Position numbers and translations under genes: made by a program. DNA of 64,000 nucleotides from Selaginella moellendorffii. Taxonomy: Eukaryota; Streptophyta; Lycopodiopsida; Selaginellales; Selaginellaceae. Shown in pieces: positions 1-13,400 of this stretch. Position 1 is the stretch's first letter. The number at the start of each line of letters is the position of its first letter. The notes beneath the pieces are model-generated. The model made no database searches. It had not been told where the DNA came from and worked only from the letters and a program-made list of their open reading frames with translations. The stretch is from contig NW_003314279.1 in the NCBI RefSeq assembly GCF_000143415.4, positions 496,130 to 560,129 of the forward strand. The letters run 5' to 3'.

Positions 1-1114
1 TGGAATGAAGATAAATAACATGGATTATGGAATGAGGATGAACATAACAAGTCCAAATAGAACATTTAACGCCAACATAGTAAGGCTAAATGAATGCAAT
101 AGTGAAATGATGCCAAAGTGAGAACAAGCATAAAGAGTCTGAACAAAGTTAGTGCTTCAAAACTTTTTATTCTTCGAGAAGAGGATAAAAAAGAGTGAAA
201 GACAAATGAAGTGAGTCCAATCTCTCATATGCTATGCTAAATAAAGACGAAGAAGTAAGCTTTATTTATGGTTATGAGTCTAAATTAACAGTGGTTTCAA
301 AATATTATCGGCAGGCAAATTTAAACATGGAATGTATCGTTTTATGGACCACATTGATTCTCAAAGTTCCTTGCTTTGGTTCAAAATTATGATTTCGAAG
401 TTAGTTTAAGCATTTAGCAACTACACATAAAGTTGCAATTAATTTATTTGAATTCTATAGTCAATTAATGTTTATGCCATGGCATTGGGTTTTGTTTCAA
501 TCATGGTTTTTATCAACTTTATTGGTAGTTTTATAGGAGCTTTAGATTTTTGTAGTAGTTTATAATTGCCTAGTAGAAGCTCTAGATGTTTCACTTGACT
601 TATTGCCATCACCTTTTTCATCTTTCGGAAAGGAAGATAGTGTAAAGTTTGTAAATATATATATATATCTGTGTGTGTGTGTCTGTGTGTCTGTGTGTAT
701 TACCCTAGCTAGGTAATACATTAATTATAGTACTATAGTATATGGACCGTTTATTTGAGATTGAATTTAATCCATTCATTCTTATATATAAGTAAGGGTC
801 TAAACCACAAAATATACCTATTTTTATATTTTGATAATTCACATATCTTAATAAATAACAAATTAGTGTTGCTAAAAGAAAAATCATACTTTGTACAAGA
901 AAGATGTTTAGAATTTATAGATTTAAAATGATCTCTAATTATATTTATACATTTCTACAGTATATGAATAATAAAATATAATATTGAATTTATTTATGCT
1001 ATTTATTCTCTTATATGTACAAATGTCACAAATTAATAGAAACACTATTTCTAAGTATTTATTAAAATACAAAATAGCTTTATACATTTGTAGTTTTTCT
1101 TCTCAATATTGAGT
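1..1114. other. AT-rich intergenic block
   Basis: No gene recognised. The composition is strongly A+T biased, like the 44.9-59.6 kb island and unlike the GC-rich genes. The longest open frame is a 60-codon minus-strand one at 705-887 that starts within simple sequence and matches no family I know. The only clear structure is a compound dinucleotide repeat near 654-700. Confidence 0.6.
653..700. repeat. Compound (AT)n/(GT)n microsatellite
   Basis: A run of AT dinucleotides is followed by interrupted GT dinucleotides. It is simple sequence in AT-rich DNA. Confidence 0.85.
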
Positions 1115-2002
1115 ATGAATTTATTTATGTTTCTAATTTTATTATGCATAAAAACTAACAAAATTTTAAGCACTTATCAATATTATGGCCAAAATGCTAT
1201 GGAAATTGAAAGTGTTGATTTAGTTTTATATGCAATGCAGTTAATGATTAATAATATATCTTATGAACCCTTACCTAAAGGTCAAGGTATGCGATTTGAA
1301 TATCATATACAAGATAATACTCATGGTTCACTATCTATTGCAAATCAATTATGGGTTTATGATAGTAAAGGAAAAAAATATGATGCATGTGCTGCAAACC
1401 CAAGTGATTATGAACATGATCATGGAAAAAATGTTCAAAAACAGTTAAATTATATATTAGATTTATATCGTTATGATATAAAAAGATTACGTGCAAGTTA
1501 TTTTCGAGTTGTTATTGGTTTTTACTGTGTTGAATATCTTGTGAAGAACTTTAAACAAGATTTATTCTCTCAAGATGTCTATAAAATGAATAATGTGATT
1601 GATTGTGATATAAAAATAACCACATTAATTAGTAATATGCCAGCTAACTCTCTTAAACCATCCCAATTTTTAATGTCACCAAATAAAAAAGCTTTATTAT
1701 ACTTACATTTAAACTGTATTTTATCATTATATATACATAATGATTTAAAATGGTACAAAGGATTTCAGAGTTATCAAAATTGTTTATTTATTATAAAAGA
1801 AGATGGGCATATAGTATTATATTCTGAAAATAAAAATATAATTTGGTCCCCGAAAATTAATTTTGATAGATCACATAATTATTTTATAAGATTTATTTCA
1901 CTTCAGGATGATTGTAATTTAGTTCTTTATGAATCTCACCAGAAAGTTTTTTCAAAACATCCAATAGTTGAACCAAAATGGGCTTCACAAACATATTGCT
2001 AA
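1115..2002 (+). CDS. Secreted bulb-type (GNA-like) lectin-domain protein
   Basis: Intronless frame of 295 aa starting at the first ATG (1115). An upstream in-frame TTG is ignored. The N-terminus (about residues 1-20) is hydrophobic and looks like a signal peptide. Residues ~30-180 match nothing I recognise. The last ~110 residues read as a bulb-type mannose-binding lectin domain with three LY-type repeats: LHLNCILSLY, KEDGHIVLY and QDDCNLVLY. Only the third fits the QxDxNxVxY sugar-binding motif, so one binding site at most is canonical. Codon use is extremely AT-rich compared with genes from 3 kb onward, which may indicate a different origin or long residence in an AT-rich block. The protein would act outside the cell, perhaps in defence (inference). 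There are no neighbours within 1 kb. Confidence 0.6.
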   Translation: MNLFMFLILLCIKTNKILSTYQYYGQNAMEIESVDLVLYAMQLMINNISYEPLPKGQGMRFEYHIQDNTHGSLSIANQLWVYDSKGKKYDACAANPSDYEHDHGKNVQKQLNYILDLYRYDIKRLRASYFRVVIGFYCVEYLVKNFKQDLFSQDVYKMNNVIDCDIKITTLISNMPANSLKPSQFLMSPNKKALLYLHLNCILSLYIHNDLKWYKGFQSYQNCLFIIKEDGHIVLYSENKNIIWSPKINFDRSHNYFIRFISLQDDCNLVLYESHQKVFSKHPIVEPKWASQTYC

Positions 2003-3098
2003 TATATACTACTTTATATTATTACAGATATATATTAAAATAATAAATTAACAATAATGTCTATTATATTCTAACTATATCTACTGAATTCATGCCATAA
2101 CTCAGGTTATGGCATGCTAGTTACCACCTCTTGGCATGAAGGAATGATATGCTAGGCCATGGGCTATGGAAATGTGTTGGTAAACTAGGCTTTAATAATT
2201 AAATAATAAGAATAATAAATCACTTAGTTTTGTCCGGTAAAGTGTTGACCTAATTTTGTGTTAATCCCCAGGTAGGCTGTTTCGAAAAAGCCAGCTGATC
2301 AGCTGATCAACCTAGCTATGATCGTCTAGCTGCAGTGGATCTTGCAGTTCTGTATGTGTTCCACCCAAAAGCCCAGGCCTAGAAGAACCTGGCTTAAGAA
2401 GCATATACTCTGCCAGCTTTCTCATCTCATGCTGAAGCAATCAAGAATTAGTCCATCAGCACCTCTGCTACCACCATCTCGGCTTCCACAATGAACTGTA
2501 AGGGACGAGCAACCAAAACCAATATACCACACTAGTGATAGAACATGATCATCGTCCCCTCTACCAATCTGGATGTCAGTCTGCAAACGATGTGTCCCTG
2601 GTAAGCGGGGTTGTCGGGCATATAAAGTCCAGCGGATCGAACTGCGCTCTCTTTTTTACACCAAGTCCAATCTTTGTGGCATAGTTAGCTCGTGCAGGGA
2701 TGCGATACATGACCTTGCTTGCGATAACCCTAATAGTAAAGATTGATTAGTTCGTGCGTGTAGCAGACTTGTTCTTCACTTGTTTTTGTTTGCGTCATCA
2801 AGTTGAACTTGTTATAATCTCCTTTCCTCTCTCTTTCTCTCCCCTCACAGGATCTTAAGATCGATCGAATTTCTCTCCTAGGTGTCCCCTTTCTCTTTTG
2901 CTTTCCTCTCTTTCTTCGTTGAAAGTCGCTATCTTTGATCGTTTGGCTCACAGCTCGATCCTTCTATTCCTAAAGTCTCTTATAGAGTGATGTGTCTTTG
3001 AAAGGATCCAACGAACCGCCCATTCACTCCAGGCATTGTTCCTCCACAATTCTCCGGAATTCTTTCATTGTGATCAGGAAGAGAAGGAACAGAAATCG
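2003..3098. other. Intergenic, peroxidase upstream region
   Basis: No convincing gene. The first ~250 bases remain AT-rich and composition then shifts toward genic values. A TATAAAG lies at 2621-2627, and a long CT-rich stretch at ~2815-2920 contains a possible acceptor (CTCACAG near 2850). Either could belong to the peroxidase promoter or a 5' untranslated intron, but the TATA is ~480 bp from the ATG. Confidence 0.4.
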
Positions 3099-4623
3099 AT
3101 GGATCATCGGCCGGTGCTCGCGCGCGTGTTGATGGTGGCGATGGTGACCATCGCAGCGGCGCCGCCTCTGATCCACGCGCAGGATCGGCTCTCGAGCGAT
3201 TTCTACTCCGCCAGCTGCCCCAACGTCGAATCCATCGTCACCACCACCATGAACAGGCTCTCGTCGGAAAACAACGTCGTCCCCATCGGGATGCTCCGCC
3301 TCTTCGCGCACGATTGCTTCGTGGAGGTGACTCCCGATCGATCAATACAAATTCGAATTTTTCTTTGATCGAGCTCTCTTCTTTTGCGCAGGGATGCGAC
3401 GCCTCGATCCTTCTCACAGGCGCGTCAACGGAGAGAGCTGCGACGGACAACCTGGATTTCCCCCAGAATCCCTTCGACGCCATGGACGAGCTCAAGAAAA
3501 CAGTGGAGGAATCGTGCCCGGGAGTCGTCTCGTGTGCCGACATCCTCGCGATGGCCACCCGCGACGCGGTCACCTTTGTAAGTTCTATCTCCACCCAATC
3601 CATATCCTTGCGACGAGTTCTTCCACTCCTTTCTCTCCTATCTTCTCTCGGATCACCCCACACACATATGGATCACAAAAGCACACACGGATCGACTGCC
3701 ATGCATCCTCTGTCTGTGCTGTCGGTTGCTCCCGGATTTGGCGAGTTCGTTGCGTTGTTCGACTGGCACTCACCCGGACTGACGCTCGCAAAACTTGTTC
3801 TTTTGTTTCTTTCTTCAGAGTGGCGGACCAAGCTGGACAGTCCTCAAAGGACGGCTCGACGGGACCATCTCACGCGAATCCCGCGTCGCCGGGCACTTGC
3901 CCGGCGCCGACTTCGACGTGGAGGAGCTCGAGTCCAATTTCGGCGCCCTGGGACTCTCTCTCGAGGACATGGTCGTCCTCTCAGGTACTTAAATAGAAAC
4001 AAGCCTTCCCCCCTGTTTGCTCTCGATCCAATCCTCTCGTGGGCGATCGCAATTTCGCGAGAATTTTGCTCCTGCTGGAACCCAATACGATTCTCTAGCA
4101 GCCCACATTCGCGATTTCTCGCCATCGCGCGGCCGAGACATATGCCCGAGCAGGGCATTCCCTGTTTTCTTCGTTGCAAATTCCCGCTGTTCTGGCATTG
4201 ATCGTTTCTTTCTCGCGATCAGGGGCACACACGATTGGATTCTCTCACTGCCACCAATTCACCAGTCGCCTCTACGGCTCCTCCGGCAGCGATCCCTCGC
4301 TCAGCCCCAGCTTCGTCAGCACCCTCCAGAAGCAATGCCCGCAATTCGGCGGCAATCCCACCACCGTCCAGGCGTTTGATATCAGCACCCCCTTCGCCTT
4401 CGACAACTTGTACTACAAGCACCTCCTCACGGACGAGGGCCTCTTGGTCTCCGACTCGACGCTCACCACCAGGAACGACACGCTCCGCCTCGTCAATCTC
4501 TTTGCCAACAGCCAGGAAGCGTTCTTCTCTGCGTTTGCGCGGTCGATGGTCCGGCTGGGATCCGTGGGTGTCAAGACGAGGTCGGGTGGCGAGATCAGGA
4601 GAGTTTGCTCCAGAGTCAACTGA
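3099..4623 (+). CDS. Class III secretory plant peroxidase
   Basis: Four exons at 3099-3326, 3392-3577, 3819-3984 and 4223-4623 give 326 aa, the usual length. All introns are GT-AG. A signal peptide (residues ~1-27) is followed by the mature domain starting near QDRLSSDFY. The eight structural cysteines are present (SCPN, HDCF, GCDAS, SCPG, SCAD, HCHQ, QCPQ, RVCS). Catalytic distal Arg and His (RLFAHDC) and the proximal haem-ligand His (GAHTIGFSHC) are intact. The residue just before the distal His is Ala where the family almost always has Phe. The enzyme would oxidise phenolics with H2O2 in the wall or apoplast. The family is well known for lignification, suberisation and reactive-oxygen roles; the specific substrate cannot be read from sequence. 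Confidence 0.95.
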
Positions 4624-4846
4624 TTCCTCAGCACCAGCACCTCCATAGCTGTAAAGTCCAAATGGTTTTGTTTTCCTTCTTTTTTTTCTTCTTTTTTTTT
4701 CGATAAGCGGAACTAAGAGTTCCACCTGTATCAAAATGGTCAGAATAAACACGCAACAAGGGAGAAATAACTCACTTTGCAAGCTACTTGTTCTTCGCTT
4801 GTCTCTTCTCTGGGTTGTTCCCTTGAGTTGTTCTTCCTCGGCATAG

Positions 4847-7616
<2,770 letters not shown>

Positions 7617-9542
7617 AGAGGCCTGCTTCGTGAGAATTGGCGAAGACGAAGGCAGACGGAGCAGAAGGAGAACTCTTGGCAGCAGTCAAAGAAGCACATC
7701 TACGAGAAAAAGCTCATTTTATACCACGCCTTACATCCTCATACCCCACGTATTTTGTGTACAGATTCCTGGCACTCCATTGGTACCCGCTGCTGATTAC
7801 AGCAGAACAAAGGTTTTAGTAATCGTCACAGCGCGACTTTTCAATAAAGACAGCAGCCAGTTTCATCATAATACATATCCACTGCACATCCCCAGCGAAA
7901 ACACAACAACCAAAGTCCATGCAAGCTCACAGGCCAGTCAAAGCAAGATCTTAAACAAGCTTCTACTTGGCATCAAAACGCACCTGTACAGACATACGGC
8001 ATGTAGTCGAAGCATTATTGCGCTTTCGCAGTATGGGGAAAAAGGCTTGTAGTTGGCTTGGTCTCAAAAAGAGAAACAGGAAACGAGTGAGAAAGAACTC
8101 CGTCTGTACTCTTTCTCTCTCGATCTGCAGCTTGTTTACCTCCAGATCACGCACACAAGCAAACAGATAATGCAATGCAAGGGAAGAGCACGAGCAGGAC
8201 AGGCAGAACGAAAGTAACGGGAGCTGATTACAATGCAAGCTCTGCGCACCAAGAAGGACACCAGTGCTTAAGCCCAGCCCACATGAAACTTGAGGTAACT
8301 CACGCAGTGTACAAACAAAACTCGCCAGGAGGGGACGACGATGACACTAAGACTAGAGTATCCTGCGAGACTAGCGCTTTCAATCACTCTTCTTAGGCTC
8401 GAGAGTTTGGGATCCAGCTGTAGCTTACGAACTAGATATTAAATGGACTCACCAGGAAAAAAAAAAGTACCTCTGGATCGAGAATGAAGCGAGACGATTG
8501 CATGGATCAGGTTCCATGGGAAAAGCTGAATTCTCCATCAGGCAAGCAGTGTGAGCGACGAGGATGGTGTCAGGGAGCGGCTTTAGCCGTAGCCAAAAAA
8601 AACAAATTCACCGAGAGGAAGGACGGCCCTGGTCAATCAAAGAAAATCATGCGAAAGAATAAAGAGCTATAATTTAGTCACCTTGGTGAGAGGCAGTGGT
8701 GTGCAGAGGTGATTTCCTTTTTCCATCTTCGAGCACTCGTGAATGGCAAGAGTGGCCCAGCCTTGAACAGCTCCTCTAGCCCAGGAGAGCAGAGCCTTTG
8801 TTCATCCCGAGAAACTTTAGCTCTTGCAGCAGTGCTGCACAGGAATAAAGCAGAGTAAAAACTGGAAATCCACACTGGGAAGACAAAGGCACTCACTACT
8901 CAATTCACTGAGAAAATGGATCGCCTCTCTTCTCCGCGAATCTTATCGTACCTGGAAAAGAACGCGAAAAAGGGAGAAGGAAGGAAATGTAGGTACTTGC
9001 ATCGATCGATTAAGCGCCACATCGCTCGCGCAAAGCCTCCTCCGGTACTAAACCCTAAAATATCGCTTGCTCTGTTTTTTTAGGGTTCTTGGAAGTCAAA
9101 GTAACTTTAAACTTTTTGGAGTGGAAGAATTGGGCGAGGGCGGGCGCGGGATCGTCCTTTGCTTTTGCAAACCTGGAGAATCCTAGGTGTGACCACGAAC
9201 ACTGTGTGCAACGGTATGCTAGTTCCTCTAGAATATAGTCCTTGATCAAGCGATGGGACATTCTGATCGATCAAATGGAAGAAGAAGGTGTCAATGCGAG
9301 CCATGATTGTGGGAAATTGCGCTGCTAATCCAGCGCCGCGCTGTGCTTTGGTGCGTTGTTCTTCCCCTTCTTGGCTGGCGAATCATCGATTGAGCGACAT
9401 GGATCGAGCAGAGTGGTGGGTTTTCGAGTTTTTGGCCTTTATCTCCCGCGCACAGTGTGTGTGTGTCAGATTAGTTTAGAAAGAAGATAGCGCGTGTTTG
9501 TTTGGTTGTGTTCTTGAGCCCAAAGCAAGAGTTTCTCTAGCT
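7617..9542. other. 1.9 kb without a recognised gene
   Basis: No frame longer than ~150 codons and no family match on either strand. Telo-box-like motifs (AAACCCTA at 9050-9057 and TAGGGTT at ~9081) suggest a promoter here, pointing left, right or both ways. On the minus strand a 9.05-8.68 kb stretch has plausible GT and AG splice signals, but I could not assemble a coding gene from it. A spliced noncoding transcript, or the 5' untranslated region of the RING gene, are both possible. Confidence 0.4.
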
Positions 9543-10157
9543 ATGGCCGAGAGATATTCGCTTCTTTCTCCAAGGATCTCCTATGGCCGCGGGGTTTGGG
9601 CTCCCGCGCCGCTGGAAGCCGCGCATACATTCCACTCCAATCCCGCCAAATTGGATCCGGAAGACGATGCCTACTACAAGAAATTCATGTTCCGCAAGAC
9701 GATGGTGGTGGTGGCGTGCCTCCTCGCGGCGGTGGTGGTGGTGGCGCACTGGAGCACGGCTGTGAGGTTCCTCCTCTTCCTGCTACGCAGATCCAGGAGA
9801 TCCAGATCGTCAGCGAGGCGGGGAAGTGGCGGAGGGCAGGCGGCGGGGGAGGAGGAGGAGGAGCGCAATGAGGATCATGGAATGGTGGTGCTAGGGACAT
9901 TCAAAGCGCAGCAAGAGGACGCGGATTCGCGAGCGCTCCGCCCGATCCAGATGGTCCAATTCGGCAACATGGGCAGCAGCCGCGGCGGGAGTAGCGGCGA
10001 GTGTATGATTTGCTTGAGCGAATTCCACAGCAGCGAGAAGATTGGGATGCTCCCGGATTGCGGCCATGGATTCCACCGCCCCTGCATTGAAATGTGGCTC
10101 TTCACGCACTCCAATTGCCCGATCTGCCGCCATAGCCTCGTGGAAGAGCAAGCCTGA
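9543..10157 (+). CDS. ATL-like RING-H2 E3 ubiquitin ligase, membrane-anchored
   Basis: Intronless, 204 aa, starting at the first ATG of the frame (MAERYSLL). One transmembrane helix around residues 57-75 (MVVVACLLAAVVVVAHW) is followed by an Arg/Ser-rich and Glu-rich linker. A C-terminal RING-H2 finger at about residues 155-200 has the order C-C-C-H-H-C-C-C (CMIC, CGHGFH, CIEMW, CPICR). This arrangement and the lack of introns fit the plant ATL family, which recruits E2 enzymes to ubiquitinate targets at membranes. The classical ATL GLD motif is not clear. A GA-repeat follows the stop codon. Confidence 0.85.
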   Translation: MAERYSLLSPRISYGRGVWAPAPLEAAHTFHSNPAKLDPEDDAYYKKFMFRKTMVVVACLLAAVVVVAHWSTAVRFLLFLLRRSRRSRSSARRGSGGGQAAGEEEEERNEDHGMVVLGTFKAQQEDADSRALRPIQMVQFGNMGSSRGGSSGECMICLSEFHSSEKIGMLPDCGHGFHRPCIEMWLFTHSNCPICRHSLVEEQA

Positions 10158-10370
10158 GAGAGAGAGAGAGAGATCACTCTTTGGGGAAACCAAAATCCCA
10201 CGATTGCATCGAATTGATGGGCTCTTGGGCAGCTCCAATTTCTCGGTTTTCTCTTGGATCGATCGAGCGACCGAAATGTCGTAACTAGAATCTGGCCGGA
10301 TCTGGTTTGTTTTTCCTGGCAGTGTGTCCAAGGGAATAAATGTATTGGAAAAAAAAAGAGGGGGATGGTT

Positions 10371-10401
10371 TAGGGTTTAAGGGGCCTGGATTTTAGGGTT
10401 T
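10371..10401 (+). promoter_or_regulatory. Two telo-boxes upstream of RRP5
   Basis: TAGGGTTT occurs at 10371-10378 and again at 10394-10401, just before the ATG at 10414. Telo-boxes (AAACCCTA in either orientation) are typical of plant ribosomal-protein and ribosome-biogenesis promoters, which fits the gene downstream. Confidence 0.6.
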
Positions 10402-10413
10402 TTAGAGAGCGCG

Positions 10414-13400
10414 ATGGCAGGAGGAGGGAAGCGCAAATTGGAGCGCGCTGACGATGACGATGAGGAAGATTTCCCACGAGGTATGCCGGCTAGGGATTAG
10501 AATGTTCTTTCTCCTCGATTAAACACTTCTATGCGCAGGAGGTAAGCAGGCATTGTCTGCCGCCGAGATCCAAGAGGCTAGAGCCGAGGCGGAGGCGGAG
10601 TTTAATCGAGAAAATGAGAATTTGGGGAAGAAAACGAAGAAGAAGAAGAGGAAGGTGGAGGAGGATCCCGAGGAAGAAACTCTTTTGCTCTCTGGGAACG
10701 CTCGAAAATCAGTCGAGCTTTTGAAATTCAGGGTGAGAATCCATTTCTTCTTCTTTCTTCTAGCTAACTTCTCTTCTTCGTCAGAAATTATGTTCTGGAA
10801 TGCGACTCTGGGGCGCTGTTTCTGGCATCAATAAGACTGATCTTTCCATCAGCCTTCCAAATGGATTGCATGGATTTGTTAAAGTAGATGAGGCATTTCC
10901 CGAGTATACTCCAGATTTGAGCGACGATAAGGTATCTATTTTACACTCCCTTTTGATAGAGCTTGACATTTCTGTGCCAGGGAAAATGCCACCTTTTGTT
11001 GGAGGAATTATTCCATGTTGGACAGTACGTTTCCTGTACTCTCTTGAACCTGGAGGAGACGAAGGGTGATGGCCAGAAGAAGCAGCCCAGGAGAGCGGTT
11101 CTCTCGCTGCTTCCTCGACATTTTAATGAAGGAATGACGATGGACACGATCTACGTTGGACAGGTACGTAACTATCTGGATAGCAAACTCTCACACAATT
11201 TCTCTTATTTGCAGCTGATGATTTCTTCAGTGAAGAGTATCGAAGACCATGGGTATGTCTTGTCCTTCGGCTTGCCTGAGATGTCAGGTTTCCTGCTCCA
11301 CAAAGATCATCAAGGTGAGAAGAAAACATTATAACTCTACTGAAAAGCTTTCGTTTTAGGTGAGAAATTGCGTGTTGGTGAAATAATGCAAAGCTGTGTC
11401 TCTGCAATCGACAAGAAGCGTGGTGTAATCAACCTCACGACGATGCAACTATCGTCTGCTGTAAGTTTTTTCTTATGTCGGCTGTTGAGAACTTTTGTCA
11501 TCGCGAACAATGTTCAGATGAAAGAGCACGAGAACCTCTCGCTAGGAACTCTTGTTCCTGGCGCGTTGGTCAATGGATGCGTCCAAGCTGTTATGAGAAA
11601 TGGAGTACTTCTTTCCTTCCTTACATATTTTACGGGAATTGTAAGGATATTCATTCTTTAGATTTTTGAACCTTTTGACGTTGGCTTTTCAGGTGGACAT
11701 TTTTCATCTGCAGAGTGTTCTTTCGAGCAAGGACTGGGCACAAGATTATACTGAAGGAAAGCGGGTAAGATTATGCTATCACTAAAAGCTGAACTGGTTT
11801 TTTGTTTTGTCAGTTTAAGGCACGCATTATATTCATCGATGCCAGAACGAAACGCATTCGCTTGAGTTTGAGATCGCATTTAGTCGATGCCGAAATTGTC
11901 GTTCCAGTACGTTGCCTTGATGTTTAGATGATTAAGCAATAAACATGTTGGTAGTCTTTGAACAGGGGCGATGTTATTGAAGCTGCAAGAATCAAAAGGG
12001 TGGATCCAGCAATTGGTCTTCTTTTAGAGCTTCCTGCTACACCTCATGTGGCTGGTTATGTCAATGTGAGTAATTTTATTGGTCATGGGCGATGCTCAAC
12101 GTTCGTCTTTTTTTTGTAGCACGCAGATGTTTCTGACGTGAACGTCGACAAACTAGAGAAGAAGTTCAAGGACGGCCAGCGAGTTAAAGCCCGAATAATT
12201 GGGTTCAGGCTAATGGATGGAATGGCAACTCTGACTCTTAAGGTAGCGTTGTTCTTATGTTCTGTTCCTAATAGAACGTTTTGATTTCAGGAATCCATGG
12301 TGAAGGGCGTCGTCAACAAGCTAGATTTAAAGCCTGGCGCGCTTGTTCATGGCGTAATAACGAGAGTGGAAGCATGCGGGGCCCTTGTATCTCTCGGTGG
12401 AGTGAAGGGACTCTGTCCAGTTCAGCATATGTCCGAGTATAATCGTTTAAAACCATCATCGAAGTTTGAGGTGAGCATCTTCTCAGTCTGAAAAAAAACA
12501 AAAAATTGTGGGTTTTCAGGTTGGAAAAAAAATGAAGTTCCGGGTACTTCAGTATGACCATGAAAAGAAAAAACTCTCTCTAACTTTCAAAAAGAGTTTG
12601 GTATGCTTCGTATTGCTTCTTTCAAATACACTTACTCAAACCTGAGATTGCAGGTGTCATCGAAGCTGCCGCTAATAACAGCATATGAGGATGCTGTCGA
12701 CGGGCTTGTAACTCATGGATGGATCCAAGGAATCAGCAACATTGGATGCTTTATGGAGTTTTACAATCATGTGAAGGGTCTTGTACACAGGTAAACATGG
12801 GGATTGTTTCTCATTACAGTTTGATGACTTCTCCTTCAGGTCCGAGTTAGGAATTGGTCCTGACACACCAATTGAAGCTGCTTTTCACGTTGGGCAAGTT
12901 GTGAAGTGTAGAGTATTGGAGTCAGATTTAAGCAAAAGAAGACTTAGTTTGAGCTTTAACATGTCTTTAAGGTACAGTTGAACTTTCCTGGATGTTTGAT
13001 ATTCACCTTATTATTTACAGGCCAGGCGTCAAGCCTGGGAGCGTGGTTTCTGCTGTTATCACACAAATGGGCAGTTCGCAAATCGAGTTACAAGTTAACG
13101 ACGATATAGCCTCAACGATGTCTTATGAGCATTTAAGTGATACTCCGGGTATGTTTTCTTGTGTTTTCCCTGTTGTGAAAACGTTATCAACTTTGGTATG
13201 GTCTTGCAGTTCATGCGGAACAGATGAGATCGCTGTTGAAGCCTGGGTTTAAATTTGATCGACTGCTTGTTCTCGGTAAGACGCTTACTATATTTTTGAT
13301 ATGGAGCGTCATGTCTTACGAACAGGTTGGGAGCACTCGAAGCTGGTTTTGACGGCAAAGTACTCTCTTATTGACGCTGCTGAATCACTTCCATCATCCA

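Noticed and set aside
2730-3663. Minus-strand frames opposite the peroxidase and its leader
   Set aside because: No start context, family match or splice support. The plus strand explains the region.
11905-11975. Apparent frame break in RRP5
   Set aside because: Using the AG just before TCTTTGAACAGGGG as acceptor keeps the frame through SLNRGDVIEAARI, so no defect is needed.
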